Shown here piece by piece: positions 1-7,227 of a stretch of DNA of 57,344 nt. The notes under the pieces are model-generated. The model saw only the letters and a list, made by a program, of their open reading frames with translations, had not been told where the DNA came from and did not search any database. Made by a program: the position numbers and the translations under genes. The number at the start of each line of letters is the position of its first letter. The first letter of the stretch is position 1. This DNA comes from a virus, in IMG/VR virus record IMGVR_UViG_3300037010_003065, positions 1 to 57,344 of that record; one strand, written 5' to 3'.

Positions 1-1879
1 TCTCGCGAGGAGAGGAGGCGCGGAGGATTTTTGTGGACCCCTTCTCACCCTGCTCGCCTCGATGAGAGATCATCTGAAGCGGGATCGTGTCGGTCATCTT
101 CTTCTGAATGACGTTCGCGAGCTTCACGACCTCCGGCACCGATCGGTGATTCCGCTCGAGTTTATAGAGTCTCGTGCTGACGCCGCGCCAGCCCTTGGTG
201 AACTTGAGGAGAAGCTCAGGAGCAGCGCCGTTGAACCCGTAGATAGAATTGCCAACAACGAGATTATCAGCAATGTAGGTATGATCCTCTTCTACGTCGA
301 GAGAATATACAAGGCCGTTAAAGTCTTCTTTGAGATTAGCTAGCACACGCGTGGATTGATTGATTCCTTGAATTGGCAAATCCATAATTTCTGGAATCAG
401 ATTAGCCGCCGCTGTTTTGAAATAACCGCGCGGGTGTTGGCCGGACGTAGTTTCTTTGCTTATTAACGGCTGATCTAGGAGTAGCCCGTGGTCTGCAAGA
501 CATGCCGCTGCGCCTGCGGGATTCGCGTGCGAAAAGATGAGTTTGATGTGTTCCTGCGTTTTGTTTTGACATCCACCACCGCAGAAAACACTTTCTGGGA
601 TCCCGTATTTTAGAGAATAAATCTCTTCCCAGGTTTCAGCGTCTATCTTTGTTTCGAACGTTTTAAGAATCCAAGCAGCGTCGCCATGCTCGACATTCAA
701 GCGGCTGCTGATTCCGTAGCCAGAATTAGATCTTTTTGCTTTTGTTACGCCGATTCTGTAGCCTAGCCCGTCTTTGCGCATTAGGTATAAGAAGTATTTG
801 CCGTCAGCGTTGTTATTGAATCGCGTCCAAACCCAGTGATTAGGTGTCACTCGCGTTACGCCCGCGGCTGTTTCTATGCGGCAGAGATGTCCAGCATAGG
901 GTCTTGACGCTACCCTAATTTTTCTCGCCTCTGCCCTTGTGCGGCAATCAACTCGACGCCACGAAACAACTTCATCGCCGTCGCGCAGCGTGTCAATCCT
1001 TACCTGCTTGTACGTAGCTGGCATGCAACCTTTACCGGTGCGCCCGCCACCTTTGGCGGGGCGGTCGATGACAGTGACTAGCGTTTCTGGGGGTTGGCAT
1101 TGACTCACATCGCCGACGACGTAGGCGTTGAAGTTGTCGGGCCGAAACAGGAGGTTGAAGAATTCCCACTGCACGACGTTCGTGTCCTGACTCTCGTCCA
1201 TGAGCACGTTCGACCACTGAGCCTGAAGCTTCCGGCGCCAGGTTTCATCGTTCCTGCCGCGCCTCACGACCAGGTGCAGCATGTCGTTGAAGTCGACGAC
1301 GGAGCGAGCAGTCTTCTCCTTCTCGAAGAGCTTCCAGAGCCGCAGCTCCACGTCCGTGAGCGCGTGGTAGCCGCCGTGAGCCTTCAGAGCGTTTGCGTGA
1401 ACCTCCTCAGTGTATTCGGGTGAGAATCCGATGCCACGCGCGCGGTGGTAGCCAATCTTCTCAAGCCAGTTCCACGGCTTGATGTCCTCGATCTTCTCAC
1501 GTTCGAGGATCTTGTGAAGAAGATCGACAGCGTCGTAGTCGTCGAGGGTACTCAGCTTCTTGTCGAGACCGAAGCCCGCTGGATCCTTCCTGATCGCAGA
1601 GAGCGCGAAGGAGTGGATGGTGCCGACTCGCGGCCCACGAAAGTTCTTGTCGCTCGGATCCTGGCCGAGCGCTTTGTATGTTCGCGAGAGGATTTCTCCT
1701 GCAGCTTTATTTGTAAACGTGACTACCAAAATCTTACTTGGAGTCACTCCCTGGGAGATTAGCCACATGACCCTTTCTTGCAAAACGCGTGTCTTACCGC
1801 TGCCCGCACCAGCTATGACAGCGGCTGGTGACCCCTCTGGGTGGTTAACAGCCCGTTTCTGTTCCTCATTTAATTCCAT
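1..1879 (-). CDS. uvrD: UvrD/PcrA-type superfamily 1 DNA helicase, intein-containing, partial at left edge
   Basis: Read on the minus strand from ATG at 1879; no stop is reached before the window edge, so the C-terminal part is missing. The N-terminus MELNEEQKRAV is typical of UvrD/PcrA/Rep helicases. It is followed by Walker A AGAGSGKTRVL (about residues 24-34), motif Ia VVTFTNKAA, a TIHSF segment, the DExx box MDESQDTN (about residues 230-238) and motif III VVGDVSQ / SIYGFNGA, which is split by an intein. Downstream the extein continues with LERNHRS (motif IV region). The family unwinds DNA 3' to 5' with ATP, so a role in phage replication, repair or recombination is inferred. The start has an upstream GGGAG/TAGGA ribosome binding site. 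That site lies inside the oppositely oriented endonuclease gene at 1878, which is unusual. Confidence 0.93.
   Translation of the reverse strand, partial: MELNEEQKRAVNHPEGSPAAVIAGAGSGKTRVLQERVMWLISQGVTPSKILVVTFTNKAAGEILSRTYKALGQDPSDKNFRGPRVGTIHSFALSAIRKDPAGFGLDKKLSTLDDYDAVDLLHKILEREKIEDIKPWNWLEKIGYHRARGIGFSPEYTEEVHANALKAHGGYHALTDVELRLWKLFEKEKTARSVVDFNDMLHLVVRRGRNDETWRRKLQAQWSNVLMDESQDTNVVQWEFFNLLFRPDNFNAYVVGDVSQCQPPETLVTVIDRPAKGGGRTGKGCMPATYKQVRIDTLRDGDEVVSWRRVDCRTRAEARKIRVASRPYAGHLCRIETAAGVTRVTPNHWVWTRFNNNADGKYFLYLMRKDGLGYRIGVTKAKRSNSGYGISSRLNVEHGDAAWILKTFETKIDAETWEEIYSLKYGIPESVFCGGGCQNKTQEHIKLIFSHANPAGAAACLADHGLLLDQPLISKETTSGQHPRGYFKTAAANLIPEIMDLPIQGINQSTRVLANLKEDFNGLVYSLDVEEDHTYIADNLVVGNSIYGFNGAAPELLLKFTKGWRGVSTRLYKLERNHRSVPEVVKLANVIQKKMTDTIPLQMISHRGEQGEKGSTKILRASSPRE
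248..1099 (-). mobile_element. Intein in the helicase motif III (284 aa)
   Basis: In-frame protein intron encoded within the helicase gene. It starts with Cys (codon 1097-1099, precursor residue 261, sequence CQPPETLVTV) and ends with Asn (codon 248-250, residue 544, HTYIADNLVVGN). The first extein residue after it is Ser, and removal restores VVGDVSQ-SIYGFNGA. The splicing block B is visible as TPNHWVW at intein residues 85-91, and blocks F/G as VYSLDVEEDHTYIADNLVVGN without the usual penultimate His (Gly instead). Residues 101-175 hold a non-splicing insert with YFLYLM, YRIGVT, a downstream Arg, and WEEIYSLKYG. This looks like a diverged GIY-YIG nuclease core (inference), not a LAGLIDADG domain. 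The insert region uses more A/T-ending codons than the exteins, consistent with separate acquisition. Confidence 0.92.
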
Positions 1880-2750
1880 TCCTACTTCTCCCGGTATTTA
1901 TGCTATACGCAATCTCTTCAATGGAAAACGCTATATAGGCTCTACGGTCAATTTACGGTCCCGCGCAAAAGCACACAGAACCTGCTTACGAGGTGGATAC
2001 CACCATTCGAAGAAACTACAGCGCGCCTGGAACAAGTACGGCGAAAACGCTTTTGTTTTTGAAGTAATGGAGTGCTGTGCCGCAAGTAGATTAGATTCGC
2101 TGGAGGGTCCTGTTATTGCGGCCTACGACGTAGTTCGTCTGGGGTACAACATGCTATATGAGCCTTCAGGGGATGTGGACAAACGTACGCATGGCGCTGA
2201 GGCCCGATCGCGTATCTCAAAAGCCCTTACAGGTCGAGTACTACCTGAAACCGTAAAAGCAAAATTGCGCGGTCAAATTATTTCGCAGGAGACGCGTCAG
2301 AAACTCTCGCAGGCCTGGAAACCCCATACTCTAAAAACGCGACTGCTACTTTCACGTATGAAAAAGGGTAAGCCACTCACTGAGGATCATAAAACTGCTC
2401 TACGCGGTAAGCGCGGCCCTAAGCGGGCGATAAGCGAATCAAAGGTGGGTGATAAAAATCCAAATTTCGGTAAACCCAGAACTGAGACTACGCGCGCGGC
2501 TATCGCGGAAACAAACAGACGAACCAAACAAAAAAGATTCTACGCTTTATTGCCAACGATCCTTGAAGTGTGGCGGGAGCTCAGTATGAAAGGACCTGTG
2601 ACACCCGGGAGGTGGTCTGTTTACGCCGATAAGCATAAAACGGTGCCTCGCGTGTCTAGCAATAGACAGGTTTATAGAATTTTAGGATTCAGTTGGGAAG
2701 AATTCTGTGCCCTGGTGTTGAACAAAATCAACGATCTTCCGACTCCTTAA
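1878..2750 (+). CDS. GIY-YIG homing endonuclease with NUMOD3-like repeats
   Basis: Free-standing group-I-intron-type endonuclease. The nuclease core reads SPGIYAIRN ... KRYIGSTVNLRSRAKAH ... HHSKKLQRAWNKYGENAFVFEVME, with GIY, YIG, the catalytic Arg and helix positions in the expected order. A basic tail follows with repeated short modules (SRISKALTGR, GKPLTEDHKTALRGKRG, GKPRTETTRAAIAE) of the NUMOD3 DNA-binding type. Such enzymes cut alleles lacking the element and spread by repair. The start is unresolved: no ATG, GTG or TTG lies just before the core. ATT at 1878 would give MPTSPGIY, and the nearest in-frame ATG, at 1815, would overlap the helicase N-terminus on the opposite strand. No clear ribosome binding site is seen. 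The gene is more AT-rich than its virion neighbours, a sign of transfer. Confidence 0.88.
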   Translation: MPTSPGIYAIRNLFNGKRYIGSTVNLRSRAKAHRTCLRGGYHHSKKLQRAWNKYGENAFVFEVMECCAASRLDSLEGPVIAAYDVVRLGYNMLYEPSGDVDKRTHGAEARSRISKALTGRVLPETVKAKLRGQIISQETRQKLSQAWKPHTLKTRLLLSRMKKGKPLTEDHKTALRGKRGPKRAISESKVGDKNPNFGKPRTETTRAAIAETNRRTKQKRFYALLPTILEVWRELSMKGPVTPGRWSVYADKHKTVPRVSSNRQVYRILGFSWEEFCALVLNKINDLPTP

Positions 2751-2764
2751 ACGGGGACTGGTGC

Positions 2765-3640
2765 ATGCTCACGTTCTACATGGGAAAACAACTAGGGCCT
2801 GGTGATCTCTCGCTGATGGTCCGGGATGAGTACGGGAAGCCTGTCACTCCGGTTCGGATCAGCTACAGCATCTTCCAGGTAGGCGTCAATCAGGTCCAGG
2901 ACATGAAGCCCGTGAAGACGCTCGTGTCTCAACCGAAGAAGACACCGGCGTCGGATCGCATCCAGGGTCAATACTACATCGACCTGACGATTCCGACTTC
3001 GTGGATGCCTGGTCAGTACGAGCTCGTGTGGTACCTACAGCAGTACGCCGACTCACCTGAAACGACAGTGTATGAGGAGTTCACCGTTTCGGAAGTAAAC
3101 CCGGCGCGCTCACACATCGAGGCCGCGTCGATGCTGCTGGCAACGAAGCCAGGATTCACACCCAAGATCGTGGAGCTCGTCGCGCAAGTCCGAGAGCTGC
3201 TGAGCGACACAAACCCCGACCGCAACTACCACTTCCGACCTCCCACAGCCGCTAAGACCATCGCAGGCTTCAGCCAGCGTGTTGGTTTCATCTGGACTGA
3301 CGAGACGATCTTGCGCCTCATGAAGCTGACGCTCGCGCAGATCAACACCTACAACCCCAAGCTCGATTGGGGATGGAACCTCGACACTGTTCCTGAGAGC
3401 TGGGGCCAAGCCATCTGCCTCGGCACCGCCGCCAAGTGCTTGAGCGCTGAAGCAGCGCGATGGGCAGCAGACGAGTTCGGCTACTCTCTCAACGGTGTCA
3501 GTCTCGACCTAGAGAAGAGCAGCAAGTACCAAGGCCTCGCGGAACAGTACATCTCCGAGTTTCAACAGTGGCTCGTGCCACTCACTGCGACGAAGCCTTT
3601 CAGCGCCGGTCTTCGTCAGAGCCGCTGGCTGCTGGGGTAA
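2765..3640 (+). CDS. Virion-region protein, function unknown (Ig-like N-terminal part)
   Basis: A 291-residue protein of unrecognised family. ATG at 2765 is preferred because it follows GGGGA and lies beyond the endonuclease stop; an in-frame upstream codon inside the endonuclease gene is unlikely. The first ~110 residues are rich in beta-strand-like hydrophobic alternation (LGPGDLSLMVRDEYGKPVTPVRISYSIFQV, and MPGQYELVWYLQQY), resembling an Ig or macroglobulin-like fold. The C-terminal half is mainly helical (IVELVAQVRELL, ILRLMKLTLAQINTYNP). This two-part layout and the same-strand tail genes downstream suggest a structural protein such as a neck or baseplate component, but that is inference. 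Confidence 0.7.
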   Translation: MLTFYMGKQLGPGDLSLMVRDEYGKPVTPVRISYSIFQVGVNQVQDMKPVKTLVSQPKKTPASDRIQGQYYIDLTIPTSWMPGQYELVWYLQQYADSPETTVYEEFTVSEVNPARSHIEAASMLLATKPGFTPKIVELVAQVRELLSDTNPDRNYHFRPPTAAKTIAGFSQRVGFIWTDETILRLMKLTLAQINTYNPKLDWGWNLDTVPESWGQAICLGTAAKCLSAEAARWAADEFGYSLNGVSLDLEKSSKYQGLAEQYISEFQQWLVPLTATKPFSAGLRQSRWLLG

Positions 3641-3644
3641 TAGT

Positions 3645-3836
3645 CTAAGCTCTGATCCGAATGGCAGCGGGACTGCCCATTTCGACAACCCAGGCGATCT
3701 CCTTCTCAGTGGCTTCCCTAGCGCACTTGATCTCGCTGAGGCTTCCAATTTCTGACAAGACCTCCTGGACTACAGCTTCAATAGACTCTCCAGTTCGAAG
3801 GCAGCAGCCGTTTGCAGTTTCAACATAAACACGCAT
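3645..3836 (-). CDS. Small hypothetical protein (63 aa)
   Basis: Minus-strand gene convergent with the preceding plus-strand gene (5 bp between stops). ATG at 3836 follows a strong AAGGAG site 5 bases upstream. The protein (MRVYVETANGCCLRTGESIE...) has a possible beta-hairpin start and a helical middle (AVVQEVLSEIGSLSEIKCAREATEKEIAWVVEM). No family recognised. It is the last gene of a leftward cluster of small genes that starts near 5208. Confidence 0.75.
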   Translation of the reverse strand: MRVYVETANGCCLRTGESIEAVVQEVLSEIGSLSEIKCAREATEKEIAWVVEMGSPAAIRIRA

Positions 3837-3898
3837 ATCAACTCCTTATTTCAGCAACTATAGTTAGTGCGATCAGTCTTGTGTCGTGATTTCGGCGA

Positions 3899-4111
3899 TT
3901 AACCAATCACCCCATGCGTGAAGGCTAACATGGTGAGCAGCCTGGAGGCAGTTCGTTGCTGTGCTCTCTCTTCGGCTTCACGCTGTGCCGGGGTCATTGC
4001 CGCCAGTCGTTGGCGCTTGGCTTCGTCCCTGGCATCCTCAGCATATTTCTGACGCTCTATGGCATGAATCCTTCGTTCTTCAAAAGTTCCACGTCGTTTC
4101 GCCTGTCCCAT
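3899..4111 (-). CDS. Small basic helical phage protein (70 aa)
   Basis: Begins MGQAKRRGTFEERRIHAIER, an opening that recurs in small uncharacterised phage proteins. The rest is a highly charged single long helix (KYAEDARDEAKRQRLAAMTPAQREAEERAQQR) ending in a hydrophobic LLTMLAFTHGVIG. An AAAGGAA site precedes the ATG at 4111. Function unknown; the charge pattern would fit nucleic-acid or protein binding, but nothing decides it. Part of the leftward small-gene cluster. Confidence 0.75.
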   Translation of the reverse strand: MGQAKRRGTFEERRIHAIERQKYAEDARDEAKRQRLAAMTPAQREAEERAQQRTASRLLTMLAFTHGVIG

Positions 4112-4134
4112 TTTCTTCTATTTCCTTTCTGTCC

Positions 4135-4422
4135 TCATTGTTCGCGTAGAACTCCAGTGCTTTCCAGAGTTGGTCTCTCCCGCACGGTTACACCCATTTC
4201 AATGACGAATAGAATGGCGTAATCACGGATAAGGTCCTCAGCCACAGACATAGAAGAGAGACCAGCAAAGCTGGTAATCTTTCGAAGCTCAGCAAACTTG
4301 GAGTTTTGAGGCCACTGTCCTTCCGTGTGAAGGTAACGAACCTCCCGGCATAGCTCATAGAGATTTTCTCGGACGAACTTACGAGCGGCGATGAGTTCTT
4401 GCTGAAGTTCTTTCTCGGACAT
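4135..4422 (-). CDS. Small hypothetical helical protein (95 aa)
   Basis: ATG at 4422 is chosen over the in-frame ATG at 4455 because a GGAGG site lies 7 bases upstream of it. The protein starts MSEKELQQELIAARKFVREN and is predicted mostly alpha-helical and acidic, with no recognised motif. It is a member of the leftward cluster of accessory genes; these are usually early host-takeover or regulatory proteins in large phages, but no function can be read here. Confidence 0.75.
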   Translation of the reverse strand: MSEKELQQELIAARKFVRENLYELCREVRYLHTEGQWPQNSKFAELRKITSFAGLSSMSVAEDLIRDYAILFVIEMGVTVRERPTLESTGVLREQ

Positions 4423-4533
4423 TGCCCTACCTCCACAATGGATTCTCTTACACACAACTACACTGTAGCGCCCTCAGCCGCGTAGCCCTGAATGGCCTTG
4501 GCCAAGAGGTTCATCTTATCTGGATCAAACCAT

Positions 4534-4758
4534 TTACAGAATCTGGCTGCCATTGAAGAAGACATCCACGGACGCAAGGCCCAGATTTTTGCGTACCATT
4601 TCGGAGATCATAGCTACCTGAGGGGTGCCACCTTCGGAAAGGGGCCTACCCTGTACAAGTTCATCCCTTACCATCAGAAGGGTGATAAGGTTCTGATAGG
4701 AGATGGACTTGACCACCTTCCCCGTAGCATCCTTGAATTTCAGGTCGTAGTCGTACAT
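4534..4758 (-). CDS. Small hypothetical protein (74 aa)
   Basis: ATG at 4758 is chosen because GGGAGG lies 7 bases upstream; an in-frame ATG at 4803 lacks such a site. The protein starts MYDYDLKFKDATGKVVKSISYQNLITLLMVRDELV, a beta-hairpin-like opening followed by helix, and ends VDVFFNGSQIL. No family recognised. The stop is followed by about 110 bases before the next leftward gene; the only reading frame there is an 18-codon one without a ribosome binding site. Confidence 0.7.
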   Translation of the reverse strand: MYDYDLKFKDATGKVVKSISYQNLITLLMVRDELVQGRPLSEGGTPQVAMISEMVRKNLGLASVDVFFNGSQIL

Positions 4759-4866
4759 CGTTTTGCCTCCCGCAATCGAGCCTAGCCACTGACCGTCTTC
4801 CAAGTGATACGGCTGGCGCCTTCACAGATTCTTTTATTATGACACCTTGAACAGTCTCCTGTAGAA

Positions 4867-5133
4867 TTACAAGAGTCCTTCTAGTCTTGTAATCTCAGCT
4901 CGATGTTTCTGAATTTCAGCCTTAATAAGGTCTGGAACCGCAGCCTTCGCTTCTTTCCTGGTCTTGTAGAGCTTACCGTGTATCCTTACAATCCAAGGCA
5001 TAGTGTCCGACTTGCAAACGCTGAAGTCATTCAAAACCATCCACTTGCCTAAAGTAGGATCTGGTGGGGGAGGGCACGTGCAGTGGAGACTATGGCAAGT
5101 CTCACAAACCATCTCGGAAAAATAGTGCCCCAT
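4867..5133 (-). CDS. Small zinc-binding-like protein (88 aa)
   Basis: Starts MGHYFSEMVCETCHSLHCTCPPPPDP, giving a Cys-x2-Cys-x2-3-His-Cys-x-Cys cluster in the first 20 residues that probably binds a metal. The remainder has a small beta segment (PWIVRIHGKLYKTRKEA) and a C-terminal charged helix (LIKAEIQKHRAEITRLEGLL). A GGGGAG site precedes the ATG, which follows directly on the stop of a 24-codon frame (5134-5208), suggesting translational coupling. Function unknown. Confidence 0.75.
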   Translation of the reverse strand: MGHYFSEMVCETCHSLHCTCPPPPDPTLGKWMVLNDFSVCKSDTMPWIVRIHGKLYKTRKEAKAAVPDLIKAEIQKHRAEITRLEGLL

Positions 5134-5208
5134 TTAATGCTCCCCAAGAATAGCCTTCAACTTCAACTTAGTCTCTATTCGATCTAAAGCCTTCAACTCC
5201 GCTTTCAC
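5134..5208 (-). CDS. Possible 24-residue leader-like peptide gene
   Basis: GTG at 5208 lies 9 bases from a GGAGG site (plus-strand gcctcc at 5218-5223), and the frame runs 24 codons (MKAELKALDRIETKLKLKAI...). Its TAA is contiguous with the ATG of the next leftward gene (TAAATG). The product would be one amphipathic, charged helix. It could be a genuine micro-gene or a short upstream frame that regulates translation of the gene at 5133. The ribosome binding site and the precise junction favour translation, but the length prevents a firm call. Confidence 0.45.
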   Translation of the reverse strand: MKAELKALDRIETKLKLKAILGEH

Positions 5209-5239
5209 GGTTGTTGTGCCTCCGCAACTGGTTATCCTT

Positions 5240-5253
5240 GATACACGCGTATC
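5240..5253. promoter_or_regulatory. Inverted repeat in the divergent intergenic region (possible operator)
   Basis: The perfect half sites GATAC and GTATC, 4 bases apart, sit in the ~70-base gap between the leftward small-gene cluster (starts 5208) and the rightward cluster (starts 5278). This is where divergent promoters and an operator would be expected. No good promoter consensus can be picked on either strand, so this is only suggestive. Confidence 0.25.
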
Positions 5254-5277
5254 TCCTTGTGGTGGACGGGTGGGGCT

Positions 5278-5640
5278 ATGATAGCGAACCTACAGACAAG
5301 AGCTACCATCGAAGCCAACTACAAACGCACCATGCGGTTCCTCGCCATAGATGGATTCGAAGCCTCCTGCGTGACAGAGGATCTTGCTGACCAGGGTATG
5401 GTCACAATCGAATATCCTGATACCAATCGCGAGGAGAATGAAGCCTTCACTCTGAGCGAGGCGAAGAAGGAGGTGGATCTGGACGATGAGGGGGGAATAA
5501 TGCGAGCGCGCTTGTACCTCCTAGATCCCCAAGTTCCTGAACACTATAAACAACACATCCGTGCCTTCCTCACGTTGGATGGTTACAAATTCAAAAACGA
5601 TACCCTTCAACGGATAGAGAAGGACTACGAATATGATTGA
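5278..5640 (+). CDS. Hypothetical protein (120 aa)
   Basis: First gene of the rightward accessory cluster. ATG at 5278 is preferred over a TTG at 5257 that has no ribosome binding site. The protein (MIANLQTRATIEANYKRTMRFLAIDGFEASCVTE...) is acidic, with helical ends and a central IEYPDTNREENEAF segment; near the C-terminus two similar AFLTLDGYKFK / RFLAIDGFEA elements suggest an internally repeated fold. No family recognised. Its stop overlaps the start of the next gene. Confidence 0.65.
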   Translation: MIANLQTRATIEANYKRTMRFLAIDGFEASCVTEDLADQGMVTIEYPDTNREENEAFTLSEAKKEVDLDDEGGIMRARLYLLDPQVPEHYKQHIRAFLTLDGYKFKNDTLQRIEKDYEYD

Positions 5641-5797
5641 TGAGCAGACTGATTTGGGCAAGTGCCCGTGGTGTGGTGGACCTACAGACAACGGGCAGGA
5701 CCGCAGTATCTTACCGAGCGCCTACCTGTGCTCGAAATGCGCTACCTCAGATCGAGCCAAGCGGAACTTTGAATACAACTCGCTAATGGAGCAGTGA
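5633..5797 (+). CDS. Small zinc-ribbon protein (54 aa)
   Basis: ATG at 5633 overlaps the end of the upstream gene by 8 bases in another frame; the frame runs to TGA at 5795. The protein MIDEQTDLGKCPWCGGPTD ... YLCSKCATSDRAKRN has two Cys-x2-Cys knuckles about 20 residues apart, the pattern of a zinc ribbon. Such small proteins often bind nucleic acids or act as adaptors. Function not determined. The tight overlaps with both neighbours support an operon. Confidence 0.7.
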   Translation: MIDEQTDLGKCPWCGGPTDNGQDRSILPSAYLCSKCATSDRAKRNFEYNSLMEQ

Positions 5798-5802
5798 CGC
5801 CC

Positions 5803-6396
5803 ATGATTGCCGCATTATTTGTGGAAAAGAATGGATGCTACTTCGGCCTGCCGGGAGTGGACCCATGGGATGTCGAGCGAGACGCCAGGCTCTACACTGG
5901 GCCTTACCCGATTGTGGCGCACCCACCCTGCGAACGCTGGGGCCGATTTTCAGAAGGCAGCATGACGCTGAAAAATAAGATCACTGGGGACGACAATGGG
6001 TGCTTCGCTTCCGCCTTGGCCTCTCTTCGAGCCTTTGGTGGCGTCCTGGAACACCCTGCCCACTCGAAAGCCTGGGCAGCGTTTGGAATCCCTAAGCCCC
6101 CGAAGGCGGGGTGGTTGCAGTCCGGGGATAATGAGTGGACCTGTGAGGTAGAGCAGGGGCACTACGGCCATGTCGCGCGCAAGAAGACGTGGCTGATTGT
6201 TGTGGGACTGCAACCTCCCGAGTTGATCTGGGGGCCGGCCGAGCAGCGTCTTCCGGCCAAACGGCTGGCAGAGAGAGGCTATGAATCAGCTAGGCGCTGC
6301 GGTGTTGTGGCGAACCAGAGCCAGAAGCAACGGCAGAGGACTCCGCATCCATTTCGAGATCTCCTACTTGCAATTGCTGGCCAGCAGAAGGCGTGA
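5803..6396 (+). CDS. Conserved phage protein with cytosine-methyltransferase-like PPC motif
   Basis: About 198 residues starting MIAALFVEKNGCYFGLPGVD. A GTG at 5794 is a possible alternative start 2 bases from GGAG. It contains VAHPPCERWGRFS, EHPAHSKAWAAFGI and CEVEQGHYGHVARKKTWL, a set I associate with an uncharacterised phage family. The HPPC and following EHP elements resemble the catalytic Pro-Cys and ENV motifs of C5-cytosine DNA methyltransferases, but the AdoMet-binding FxGxG motif is not evident. DNA modification is therefore a possibility, not a call. Confidence 0.65.
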   Translation: MIAALFVEKNGCYFGLPGVDPWDVERDARLYTGPYPIVAHPPCERWGRFSEGSMTLKNKITGDDNGCFASALASLRAFGGVLEHPAHSKAWAAFGIPKPPKAGWLQSGDNEWTCEVEQGHYGHVARKKTWLIVVGLQPPELIWGPAEQRLPAKRLAERGYESARRCGVVANQSQKQRQRTPHPFRDLLLAIAGQQKA

Positions 6397-6431
6397 CTAC
6401 GGCGGCCCAAAAACCCTACAAGGAGCACTAC

Positions 6432-6611
6432 ATGAACCTCTACATCAAGATTTCCTTCTGGTTAGGCATCGCCGGAATCGTTATGCGCGCCCTCACCATG
6501 ATGGTTAGCGATTACCCCAGGACCGTGAAACACAGCCTGGGTGAGGATGTGGTCACCCTCATCCGGGAGATTGGCTTTGCGGTGTGGGCCTGGGTGCTGA
6601 TCTATGGCTGA
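6432..6611 (+). CDS. Small membrane protein (59 aa)
   Basis: ATG at 6432 follows AAGGAG by 6 bases, which decides this start over a GTG at 6393. Two hydrophobic segments are visible: KISFWLGIAGIVMRALTMMV near the N-terminus and GFAVWAWVLIYG at the C-terminus, separated by a short charged loop. This suggests a two-span inner-membrane protein. Small two-span phage proteins can be holins or superinfection-exclusion factors; nothing here distinguishes them. Confidence 0.65.
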   Translation: MNLYIKISFWLGIAGIVMRALTMMVSDYPRTVKHSLGEDVVTLIREIGFAVWAWVLIYG

Positions 6612-6651
6612 TGGCCAGCTAACAGGCCCAGCCGCTGGTCTGGAGGAACGC

Positions 6652-7140
6652 ATGATCGCAAAGGACGGCGGAGAAGAAATGAAAGAAATCAAGGTAAAGC
6701 ACGAGTGCGGTTCCTGCCATGGGACAGGACTCTATTCTGGCATGGGCGAGGGCAAGGGCGCAGCGGTGGTCTGCCACTCCTGCAAGGGAACGGGGTGGTG
6801 CGAATCGGTTTTCCAGCCCTTCACTGGGCGCAAAGAACTACCTGGGATCAAGCGCGTCTATCAAGTAAATCCTGGCATCAGGATCGGGAAAGGGAACGGC
6901 TTCAGGCTAGAGGACTTCGGGGGGATGCCCCTGGCGAATTGGATTGCCGGTGAACCATTCAAGCCCGGCATGGAGAGTCGCGCATTCACCTGCCCGCGTT
7001 GGTGGGAGCAATGCACACCCGGGCCGATACCAGGGTGGAAGGAATGCGACGCCTGCCTGGGGTCTTCATTCAGCCAATGCCCCCACTTCGAGAATAAGGC
7101 CGCCTGCTGGGAACGCTGGGACAAAGAACGCGCGGTATAA
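6652..7140 (+). CDS. Cys-rich protein with DnaJ-type CxxCxGxG zinc motifs
   Basis: ATG at 6652 is chosen because GGAGG lies 5 bases upstream; in-frame ATGs at 6604 and 6679 are alternatives. The 162-residue protein starts with two DnaJ-type knuckles, CGSCHGTG and CHSCKGTG, about 20 residues apart, which bind one zinc in DnaJ-like domains. C-terminal residues include further Cys pairs (CPRWWEQC, ECDACLGSSFSQCPH). There is no J domain. Similar free-standing zinc modules are common small phage proteins; substrate unknown. Confidence 0.7.
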   Translation: MIAKDGGEEMKEIKVKHECGSCHGTGLYSGMGEGKGAAVVCHSCKGTGWCESVFQPFTGRKELPGIKRVYQVNPGIRIGKGNGFRLEDFGGMPLANWIAGEPFKPGMESRAFTCPRWWEQCTPGPIPGWKECDACLGSSFSQCPHFENKAACWERWDKERAV

Positions 7141-7227
7141 CGCCCCAAGCCCACCTGCCTTTCGGTTCAAGTGCAGCGCCCAGTTGGACGTGGGAGAAAC
7201 AAATGAGAACTACACGGAGGGAGAAAA

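Noticed and set aside
62-1762. Several plus-strand open frames of 93-109 codons
   Set aside because: All lie antisense to helicase or intein codons that match known motifs throughout.
1560-1877. Plus-strand codons extending the GIY-YIG frame upstream
   Set aside because: They are antisense to the conserved N-terminus of the helicase (Walker A and motif Ia) and show no protein-like features of their own.
4458-4514. 18-codon minus-strand frame starting MNLLAKAIQ
   Set aside because: No ribosome binding site and no support beyond being open.
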